A stretch of DNA of 19,777 nucleotides, from contig JALXCG010000408.1 of NCBI GenBank assembly GCA_026991065.1, forward strand, positions 1 to 19,777, in the 5' to 3' direction. Every line of letters begins with the position of its first letter. The stretch's first letter is position 1. The translations under genes were made by a program, and so were the position numbers. Positions 1 through 6,696 of the stretch are shown here, one piece after another. The notes beneath the pieces were generated by a model that saw nothing but the letters and a program-made list of their open reading frames with translations, searched no databases and was not told where the DNA came from. Origin of the DNA: JALXCG01 sp026991065 [NCBI: Gemmatimonadota bacterium]. GTDB taxonomy: Bacteria; GCA-2686955.

Positions 1-1965
1 GTCGCCGCTGCGGTCGCGCGCGGCGCCCAGGTTGTAAAGGAAGCGCGCGTCATCCGGCTGGAAGTCGACGGCCGCGCTCCATTCGGCGGCGGCCCGGTGG
101 TGATCGCCGGTCGCGGCGGCCCAGCGGGCGCGGTTGGCGTGAATCAAGGCGGCGCGGCGGCGGGTGTTGGGGTCGCGAGAGTGGGCGGCGAGACGAAAGA
201 AGCGGTCGGCGGAGTCGCGGGTGGGGGCGAACGACGCGGCGGCGGGCGCGACGGCGGGCACGGTGCCGGCCACCTCGCCCCGGTGGTTGTCGACGGGGTC
301 GCCGGCGCGAAGGCGAAACAGCAGGCCCCAGGGTTGAAGGCTGGAAGGAGCCAGGGCGAACTGCTCAAGGGGGGCATAGAGCAGCGGGCGGCGGGCGCGG
401 GTGGCGGCGGAAACCAGAGCCGCGAGGGGTGGCGCGCCGGCGGGCGCCGCACGAGAGACGGCGGCGGTGGCAGCGACAACCGGGCCGGCGGCAGGCGCGG
501 GGAACTCCGGCAGGTGGCGGTGGATGCGGGCTTGCGCCCAGGGACGCATCAGGACCGGGCCGTAGACGACGAGGAGATCCGGGCGGGAGCCGGTGGTGGC
601 CCGAAACTCCTCCAGGGCAAAATAGTCCAGTGTGTTATCCAGCACGATGATGGCCGAGTCTGGAGCACTCCTTGCCAGGGCCTCGCCAAAAAGGTGGGCG
701 TCGTCGAAGGCGTGCAGGTCGCGCTCCGGCCAGCGCTGCTGGATGCGAAAGGCGCTGAAGAGCAGCAGACCCAACGCCGGCAGCCAGAGTGCCGCCGGAT
801 GGGGGCCGGTGGCGGGCGCGCGGGTGGCAGAGGCGGCGAGCGTTGCGGCGCTGAGGAGAGCGGCCGCGGTCAACGGCAGAATGGCGGCGATGGCATAGGC
901 ATCGAGAACCATGCCGGCGCCAAAGCGCCAGGCGAGGAGAGCGCCGGCGAGAGCGGCGGCGGCCAGGGCTAATCGGGAGAGAGCGCGGCCGTTCCAGGTG
1001 GGACGATGGGCGAGGGCGAGCAGGCCGAGCAGAGCGAGGAGGAGCAGTTCCGGACCGAGAAGCTGCCAGGAGGCGGCGCTGCCGGCAGCGGCGCGATAGG
1101 TGTCGGCGGCCAATTCGCGGCTGAAGTCGCGGGCCAGCAGATGGTCGATGAAGGGGTGCAGCCGAGCCGGAACACCCCAGGCGGCATCGGGCGCGAGGTG
1201 GGCGCGGAGCGGCAGATAGAGCAGCAGGCTGGCACCGAGCAACCAGCCGATCGCCAGGCGCAGCAGGGTACTCAGGGCCCGGCGCGGAGAGCGGCGCGGG
1301 GTGTGGGCGGCGGCCAGCAGGCGGGACGCGCTGACCAGGAGGGCGGACGGAAGCGCCAGAACATGGGTGTTACAGGCGAGGGCGGCGCAGTAACCGGCGA
1401 GGAGGTCGCGGCGGGGAGCAAGGGGAGAGTCGGCGGCGCTGCGGCGCGAACGTTGCGGCAGCAGAGAGAGGGCAAGGAGCAGGAGGAGGGTGAACGGAGC
1501 GTAGAGTTCAGGCGTGGTGGCGAAGCGCCAGATCGGATTGGAGGTGGCCAGGAGGGTGGCGAGGGCAAGCGGCGGAAGCAGCAGGGCCGCGCGGGTGGAG
1601 ACGGATCGATCGTTGGAAGCGGTGGGAGATGGGCCGGGCGGCGTTGCGTGCCGGGGAATGGGGGGCTGACGAAAGAAAAGAATGGGCAGCAGAACGGCGA
1701 CCAGCACGGCGCTGACCAGGCCGACGGCGACCACCCCGCGAGCGCTGCCGGCGGCACCGAAAAGCAGGGCGGGGAAGGCGTGACCGGGCGGATGAAGAAT
1801 GCCGCGGCGGATCGCGACGGCGACCATTTCGCCACCGTCATCCCAATAGCTTCCGGGCACCGCGGTGGCGCCGTAGAGCAATGCGGACAGGATTCCCGCG
1901 AGGAGCGCCGCGACCGCCGCGGCGCCGCGCTCAGGCGCCGTGGATCGGTAACTGTGTGGGCCCAT
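1..1965 (-). CDS. DUF2723 (TMEM260-like) GT-C membrane glycosyltransferase with TPR tail, partial
   Basis: The frame is open for all 655 codons from ATG 1965 to the left edge, so the C-terminus is missing. The start shares one base with the upstream stop (TGATG), which implies translational coupling. Seen: an N-terminal hydrophobic helix (about 14-36), then YWDDGGEMVAVAIRRG and HPPGH at about 40-62. These match the hallmark of DUF2723/TMEM260 proteins, where an acidic D-S-G-E stretch is followed by HPPGYP. Many hydrophobic segments fill residues 65-400. A soluble region follows, with a DNTLDYFALEEF segment near 450, and the visible end (about 620-655) looks like a TPR. Family knowledge: DUF2723 proteins are GT-C-fold enzymes that use lipid-linked sugars. 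Inference: this is the inner-membrane enzyme that transfers the sugar made by the three upstream genes. Base composition is extremely GC-rich (49 of 60 bases at 241-300), unlike the genes right of 4.5 kb. The acceptor is unknown. Confidence 0.82.
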   Translation of the reverse strand, partial: MGPHSYRSTAPERGAAAVAALLAGILSALLYGATAVPGSYWDDGGEMVAVAIRRGILHPPGHAFPALLFGAAGSARGVVAVGLVSAVLVAVLLPILFFRQPPIPRHATPPGPSPTASNDRSVSTRAALLLPPLALATLLATSNPIWRFATTPELYAPFTLLLLLALSLLPQRSRRSAADSPLAPRRDLLAGYCAALACNTHVLALPSALLVSASRLLAAAHTPRRSPRRALSTLLRLAIGWLLGASLLLYLPLRAHLAPDAAWGVPARLHPFIDHLLARDFSRELAADTYRAAAGSAASWQLLGPELLLLALLGLLALAHRPTWNGRALSRLALAAAALAGALLAWRFGAGMVLDAYAIAAILPLTAAALLSAATLAASATRAPATGPHPAALWLPALGLLLFSAFRIQQRWPERDLHAFDDAHLFGEALARSAPDSAIIVLDNTLDYFALEEFRATTGSRPDLLVVYGPVLMRPWAQARIHRHLPEFPAPAAGPVVAATAAVSRAAPAGAPPLAALVSAATRARRPLLYAPLEQFALAPSSLQPWGLLFRLRAGDPVDNHRGEVAGTVPAVAPAAASFAPTRDSADRFFRLAAHSRDPNTRRRAALIHANRARWAAATGDHHRAAAEWSAAVDFQPDDARFLYNLGAARDRSGD

Positions 1966-3743
1966 CAGGAGGTCCAACTCGGTGGGCGCGGTTCGCCAGT
2001 GGCCGGAGTCCGGGAGCGGCGGGAGGCGGGGTGATCGGCGGTGCTGTGGTGGGAATGCGGAAGATAGAGGCGGTCCCCAATAATCAATGCGTCGAGGCCG
2101 CCCTCCAGCAGGACGCGCAACGCGTCGGCGAAGGTGCGAACCAGCGGCTGCCCGGCCAGATTGAGGCTGGTGTTGACCACGCCGGGGATCGCGGTGAGGC
2201 GGTGGAACTCCTCCAAGAGGCGACGAAAGAGTGGATTCGCGCGGCTGCCCCGGGCGACGACCGCCTGCACCCGGGCCGTGCCGTCGGCATGGGTTGTCGC
2301 CGCGAAGCGCCCGCGCCAGGCGGGATCGAGGGGCAGGGCGAAACCCATGCGCGTGCAGTCCGGTGCCACGCCGAAGAGTTCCGGCATATATTCGGCCAGA
2401 ACCGCGGGTGCCAGGGGACGGAAGGTTTCGCGCCCCTTGATTTGCCGGTTGATGCGGTCGCGGGTGGCGGGATCCCGGGGGTCGGCCAGGATCGAGCGAC
2501 TGCCCAAGGCCCGCGGACCAAACTCCATGCGGCCCTGGAACCAGCCGATGATCTCCCCGTCGGCGAGACGGGCGGCGGCCGCGCGGGCTGGGTCGGCAAG
2601 GGTTTGCGTGGTGTAAAGCGCGTTGGACCGGGTGGGAAGCGGGGGGAGTGCCGGGCCGAGGTAGGGGCTGGGAAGGTCACGGGCGGGAGGTCGGCCGTGA
2701 GCCGCGCTGAGGGCGAACGCCGCGCCGGCGGCGGAACCGGCATCGTGGGGCGCCATGGGAACAAGCACTTCGGCGAAAGGACCGCGCCGCGCCAGGACAC
2801 CGTTCATTTTGCTGTTCAGGGCGACGCCTCCGGTCAGACAGAGACGCCGGCAACCGGTGCGCGCGTGCAGGTGGCGGGCCATGTGCAGTACCGTTTCCTC
2901 GAGCAATTCCTGGCCGGCCGCGGCCAACGCGATGTGCCGCGGTTCAAAAGGAGCGCCCGGAGGTCGCGGCGGGCCAAAATGGCGGCAGAAAAGATCGGAG
3001 GCATGGGGCCGGCCGCCCCATTGATGGCGAAAGTACCGCAGATTCAGGCGAAACGACCCATCCGGGCGTAGGCGCAGCACCCGCCGCAGGTCCGGTAGAT
3101 CGCCGGGGTCGCCATAGGCGGCCAGTCCCATCACCTTGTACTCATCTGCGTGGCTCTGGAAACCGAGATGCTCCGTGAGCGTCTCCCAGAAGATGCCCAG
3201 TGAATGGGGGAATGGAACCCGCAGCAGCGGCTCCGGATTGCCTCGCGGTGCCGCCCCGAACCAGGTGGTGTCCCACTCCCCCATGCCATCGATCGAGAGA
3301 ATGGCGGTGCCCGCGCGCTGCGCGGGTGTGCTCTCCGCCAACGCAGCCCAGGCATGAGCCAGATGGTGTTCGACGCAGTGCAACGGCCAGGGGTGCGCGG
3401 CGCCCAGGGCGGACCTGATTCTGCGCGGGCTCAGACGCAACATCGAGATCCAGCCGCCAACGTCGTCGCGATGTTGCTGCAGGAAGTGACGCGAGCGCGG
3501 GAAATGCCGCAGAACATGGCCGATGCGGGTGGTGCCGCGGTACCAGGGACGATGATAGAAGGCCACGCGATCCACCCGCCCCCCCGCCGACTCCAGGCAC
3601 CAGGCAGCGGCGCGCCGGGGAAACGCCCCATCATGCTTGATGCCACTGAACCGCTCCTCCTCGGCGGCAGCCACCAGGCGGCCATCAACAACCAAGGCCG
3701 CCGCGGAGTCGTGACCATAAGCGGCGATTCCGAGAATTCTCAT
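1965..3743 (-). CDS. NodU/CmcH/TobZ-family O-carbamoyltransferase
   Basis: A 592-residue protein, the usual length for the family. The start is ATG 3743, not a longer open frame reaching 3881: the protein then begins MRILGIAAYGHDSAA, as family members do, and makes an ATGA overlap with the methyltransferase gene. N-terminal Kae1/ASKHA-like carbamoyltransferase domain (about 1-400): GHDSAA at 10-15, EEERFSGIKHD near 28-38, the metal-site EHHLAH at 125-130, SIDGMGEWD near 150-158, DEYKVMGLAAYGDP near 200-213, then LTGGVALNSKMNG and APHDAGSAAGAAF. C-terminal YrdC-like domain: GRMEFGPRALGSRSILADPR, KGRETFRPLAP and NTSLNLAGQPLV. Family knowledge: these enzymes use carbamoyl phosphate and ATP, through a carbamoyl-adenylate, to carbamoylate a hydroxyl of a sugar or natural product. 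All hallmark motifs are intact. Inference: the substrate is a hydroxyl on the glycan built by this cassette. Confidence 0.93.
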   Translation of the reverse strand: MRILGIAAYGHDSAAALVVDGRLVAAAEEERFSGIKHDGAFPRRAAAWCLESAGGRVDRVAFYHRPWYRGTTRIGHVLRHFPRSRHFLQQHRDDVGGWISMLRLSPRRIRSALGAAHPWPLHCVEHHLAHAWAALAESTPAQRAGTAILSIDGMGEWDTTWFGAAPRGNPEPLLRVPFPHSLGIFWETLTEHLGFQSHADEYKVMGLAAYGDPGDLPDLRRVLRLRPDGSFRLNLRYFRHQWGGRPHASDLFCRHFGPPRPPGAPFEPRHIALAAAGQELLEETVLHMARHLHARTGCRRLCLTGGVALNSKMNGVLARRGPFAEVLVPMAPHDAGSAAGAAFALSAAHGRPPARDLPSPYLGPALPPLPTRSNALYTTQTLADPARAAAARLADGEIIGWFQGRMEFGPRALGSRSILADPRDPATRDRINRQIKGRETFRPLAPAVLAEYMPELFGVAPDCTRMGFALPLDPAWRGRFAATTHADGTARVQAVVARGSRANPLFRRLLEEFHRLTAIPGVVNTSLNLAGQPLVRTFADALRVLLEGGLDALIIGDRLYLPHSHHSTADHPASRRSRTPATGEPRPPSWTS

Positions 3744-4513
3744 AAAGCGATCCGGGGCAGCGAACTCTCGGGGGAGGAAGCGGAAGGGATTGCTTCGGGG
3801 CGCGGGGTCGAGGCGATCATCAGTGCAAACCAGGCGAGTTGGCGGCTGCGGGGAAGGTGGCGGAAGAGGAACCGATCCCAACCGATCATCCGTGGCATCC
3901 AGGTGGGCGGCACGAGCGGAGAAAGCAGGCCATGGTAGGAAATCCGGTGATCGTGGAATGCAGCGGCGATTCGGCCGAGGTCACGGTCGGTGAGAAAAAC
4001 CGGGCGTGACGGGGTGCCGGCTGACCAGAGGGCTCGGTAGAGAGCGACGAGTGGATGATAGGGCCGTGGCTCAAGCAAAATCAGCTGGCCGTCCGCGCGC
4101 AGAACGCGGGTGATCTCCGCCACGGTGCGGGTGATGTCGAGATGCATCGCGGTGGTCTGGAGGATCACCAGCCGGACTGAGCTGTCGCGCAACGGCAACT
4201 CCTCGGCGCGGCCGGCGCAGAGCAGCAGCCGGAGGTCTCTTGAGGAGCCGGCGCGGGCCAGTCGGGCGGTGCGGCGCGCACAGAGATCGAGAGCCAACAC
4301 GCGAGCGCCCCGGTGAGCCAGGGCACGCGCGGTGCGGCCCCCCCCGGAGCCGAGTTCCAGCACAACCTCGCCCGGCTGCGTCAGGCAGAATTCTTCGGGC
4401 AAGAGATGCTCCGCGCGCAAGAACTCCTCGTGATTCAGGATGCGCCGCGGGGCGTCATGCTCGCGCTTCCAGTACCAGTAGAAGAAGCGGTACAGTGCCG
4501 CGGACTGGGTCAT
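3740..4513 (-). CDS. Class I SAM-dependent methyltransferase
   Basis: A 257-residue protein. ATG 4513 was chosen because it forms an ATGA overlap with the upstream fusion gene; the in-frame alternative three codons earlier (4522) is TTG. Seen: a lead-in with an aromatic patch (RFFYWYWKREHD, 9-20), SAM-binding motif I VLELGSGGG at 51-59, an acidic residue D76 at the end of strand 2, an AEELPLRDSSVRLVI stretch at 103-117, and a post-motif RVLRADGQLILLEP at 136-149. This order is typical of Methyltransf_11/25 domains. The C-terminal 80 residues contain WMPRMIGWDRF and a hydrophobic segment that may sit on the membrane. It overlaps both neighbours by 4 bp, so it is very probably co-translated. 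Inference: it methylates a hydroxyl, amine or carboxylate of the same glycan or lipid-linked sugar. Sequence alone does not give the acceptor. A small-molecule methyltransferase with an unrelated substrate is the alternative. Confidence 0.87.
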   Translation of the reverse strand: MTQSAALYRFFYWYWKREHDAPRRILNHEEFLRAEHLLPEEFCLTQPGEVVLELGSGGGRTARALAHRGARVLALDLCARRTARLARAGSSRDLRLLLCAGRAEELPLRDSSVRLVILQTTAMHLDITRTVAEITRVLRADGQLILLEPRPYHPLVALYRALWSAGTPSRPVFLTDRDLGRIAAAFHDHRISYHGLLSPLVPPTWMPRMIGWDRFLFRHLPRSRQLAWFALMIASTPRPEAIPSASSPESSLPRIAL

Positions 4514-6456
4514 GCCGAACAAGCAGCTGACAGCGGATGGGCGATCTCCCAGGCTGTGATAGCCTCCGCCAGCGCCTCGCCTCGCAGCTTCGGCCCACGG
4601 CCAAACTGTGCTTCAAGGGGCACCAGAACGCCGCCGTCGCCACAGCAAAAGCCCTTGCCCAAAGCGGTTGTTACCAAGGTTCCGGGGGCAAGTCCGGAAT
4701 TCACGGAACTGTCGGCCAATGCGCAGCGCCAGATCGTAACTCGCGCATCACCATCTCCCCAGAAAGCGCCGGGGAAGGGATGCGCCACGGCACGCACGAG
4801 GTTGCGGATTTCCTCGCTGGGTGCACGCCAATCGATGCGCCCATCTTCGGGCGTTCGTCTACCGACCCTGAAAGCGCGGGACTCATCCTGGGGCCGCGGC
4901 TGGCAATCTCCCCGTTCGAGAGCTGGCCAGGTATCGGCAAAAAGCCGGATCGCTGCCTGGGCAAGTTTCCTCGAAAGGGTGCCGGCGTCATCTTCGGGGG
5001 CGATGGCGACCGACACCTGCGCGACGATTGGCCCGGCATCCGGTTCCTCCACCATCTCGTGCAGAGTCACGCCTGTCCTGGTTTCTCCACGGAGCAGTGC
5101 CCAGTTAATGGGTGCCCGTCCGCGATAGGCGGGAAGCAACGAGGGGTGGAGATTGTAGGCACCGCGATGGGCGAGCGCCAAAACCCGCGCCGGCAAGACG
5201 CGACGGTAGTAGGCGGAAACGATCATATCGATTTCAAGCAATTCGAGCGCACGGAAAAAAGCCTGGGAACGAACTCTCCCTGAGAGCAGAAGCGGGATCT
5301 GACTGCGGACGGCGAGTTCTTCGACGCTGGGCCAAAGCCCCTCCTCCTCCACTGCAGTCGGATGGGTCGCCACGGCGACAACCGGTGCGCCGATGGCGAG
5401 CAGATGCTCCAAAACGCCGTGACCAACTTCACGGTACCCGCAAAAGAGTATGCGCGGCGAGACACGCGTTGGTTTTCGAGTGCATCCTCCCGCGTCCGCT
5501 GACTCCGATTCACTTGCAGTCGCGGCAGATGGAACCGATGCCGGGCACTCGGACCGCCGAAGATAGAGACGTTGCACATAAACACCGATGAGACCAGCGG
5601 CCGCCGCCAACAGTCCGAGAAGAAACAGGACCGGCGCAAGCAGCAGGTAGATGCTGCCTTGAAGACCAAGGCCAAGGGTGAGGAGCGCCCCAACAAGCCC
5701 CATGCAGATGGCGCCCAGTGCCGTCGTTGCCCCGATCAGGGACAACCAATGGAAAGGCGCTTCCCGCCCCCCCACGGCAAAATTGAAGGCGATTCCCAAG
5801 AGGCGCGCCCAGTTGTACTTGGACTTCCCGCCAACACGTTCATGATGCGGGATCGAAACCTCGACAAAGGAGCGGGCAGCCCGGCAAGCAAGCGCCGGAA
5901 CAAAGGGGGCCGCTCCCGCGTCCGCCAATATGCGATCGACCAAAGAGCGCGAATAGCCGCGGAACATCGACCCGTAGTCGTGGCGAGGGATCCCGGTCAG
6001 GAACGGGGCCGACTGCAAGAGCAACCAACTCAGCATGCGGCGGTGTAGAGGATCCCGGCGCCGGCCGCGCCGCCCGATCACGTGGTCATGCCCCGCCTCC
6101 AATTCCTTTAACAACCGCGGAATCGACTCGGGCGGGTTCTGCAAGTCGCCATCAAGGCTGATCACCCACTCTCCGCGACTCGCGGCGAAGCCTTGCAGCA
6201 ATGCCCGATGTTGTCCCATTCGCCGGTCAAGTTCCAGCAGACGGAGAGGAACGGCCGAGCGACTGGGAAAGTTGCGAACACGATCGGCCGTACCGTCTGT
6301 GCTCGCGTCATCCACCAGTATTATCTCAGTGCGGTACTCCAACGCCCCCAACGTGGTCGTCGTCCGTTGAATCAGCGGATCGACGTTCTCCACCTCGTTG
6401 TAGACGGGGATTACAATGGATACGAGTCGTTCGCCGCAGTCTTGCTCATTCACCAT
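4510..6456 (-). CDS. ArnC-like polyprenyl-phosphate glycosyltransferase fused to ArnA-like formyltransferase
   Basis: A 648-residue fusion from ATG 6456. The frame stays open to another ATG at 6528, but that codon lies inside a putative -10 box, and GAGG sits 11 nt before 6456. Residues below count from 6456. GT2 domain (about 10-230): VSIVIPVYNEVENV, EIILVDDASTDGT, GQHRALLQGF, SLDGDLQNPPESIPRL, HDYGSMFRGYSRSLVD, HHERVGGKSKYNWARL. Two membrane helices follow (about 238-262 and 268-293), closed by GVYVQRLYLR. This is the ArnC/GtrB layout and is closest to ArnC. After a short Ser/Ala-rich linker comes a formyltransferase domain (about 334-618) with YNLHPSLLPAYRGRAPINW, GVTLHEMVEEPDAG, GRRTPEDG and VRAVAHPFPGAF. 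The catalytic N435, H437 and D473 match ArnA N102, H104 and D140. The ArnA decarboxylase domain is absent. Inference: it N-formylates an amino sugar nucleotide and passes the sugar to undecaprenyl phosphate. Confidence 0.9.
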   Translation of the reverse strand: MVNEQDCGERLVSIVIPVYNEVENVDPLIQRTTTTLGALEYRTEIILVDDASTDGTADRVRNFPSRSAVPLRLLELDRRMGQHRALLQGFAASRGEWVISLDGDLQNPPESIPRLLKELEAGHDHVIGRRGRRRDPLHRRMLSWLLLQSAPFLTGIPRHDYGSMFRGYSRSLVDRILADAGAAPFVPALACRAARSFVEVSIPHHERVGGKSKYNWARLLGIAFNFAVGGREAPFHWLSLIGATTALGAICMGLVGALLTLGLGLQGSIYLLLAPVLFLLGLLAAAAGLIGVYVQRLYLRRSECPASVPSAATASESESADAGGCTRKPTRVSPRILFCGYREVGHGVLEHLLAIGAPVVAVATHPTAVEEEGLWPSVEELAVRSQIPLLLSGRVRSQAFFRALELLEIDMIVSAYYRRVLPARVLALAHRGAYNLHPSLLPAYRGRAPINWALLRGETRTGVTLHEMVEEPDAGPIVAQVSVAIAPEDDAGTLSRKLAQAAIRLFADTWPALERGDCQPRPQDESRAFRVGRRTPEDGRIDWRAPSEEIRNLVRAVAHPFPGAFWGDGDARVTIWRCALADSSVNSGLAPGTLVTTALGKGFCCGDGGVLVPLEAQFGRGPKLRGEALAEAITAWEIAHPLSAACSA

Positions 6457-6499
6457 GGAATCGTGGTCCTCGAGACGTTTGAAACCGGGGATGACCTCG

Positions 6500-6528
6500 T
6501 TGACACCCCACAACGGGCTGACTATCAT
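6500..6528 (+). promoter_or_regulatory. Near-consensus sigma-70 promoter of the lipoprotein gene
   Basis: TTGACA (6500-6505, a perfect -35) is separated by exactly 17 bp from TATCAT (6523-6528, 5 of 6 to TATAAT). Transcription would start near 6535, leaving a leader of about 160 nt before ATG 6697. It is the best promoter match I found in the window. Its -10 overlaps the -10 of the divergent cassette promoter, so the two may compete or fire as a bidirectional pair. Confidence 0.65.
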
Positions 6529-6551
6529 ACCTTACTCTGGTGTCGGGTCAT
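6524..6551 (-). promoter_or_regulatory. Putative sigma-70-like promoter of the glycan cassette
   Basis: Reading the minus strand, ATGACC (6551-6546) is followed by 16 bp and TATGAT (6529-6524). This predicts a transcript starting near 6517, about 60 nt before ATG 6456. The -35 is weak (4 of 6 to TTGACA) and the -10 good (5 of 6). It overlaps the stronger plus-strand promoter. The sigma preference of this organism is unknown. Confidence 0.4.
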
Positions 6552-6696
6552 GCCCCTCGGCCTGCCCCACAGAAGTCATCACACTATGGTCGGACAGAAG
6601 ATCGCTCCGCCAATCCGGGCGGGTGGTTGGTCCACGACCCTCCAGAGGCGCACTCCCGCCGCCTTCGTCCAGTCCGCGGTCACGGAAGGATTTCGT

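Noticed and set aside
97-3071. Long plus-strand open frames (97-972, 1006-2034, 1881-3071)
   Set aside because: They lie opposite clear minus-strand genes with recognisable motifs, are low-complexity Gly/Arg/Ala-rich, and arise because antisense frames of very GC-rich genes rarely contain stops.
3744-3881. Longer N-terminus for the carbamoyltransferase
   Set aside because: The extra 46 residues are a Pro/Arg-rich stretch inside the methyltransferase gene; the family's MRILGI start with an ATGA overlap is a better fit.
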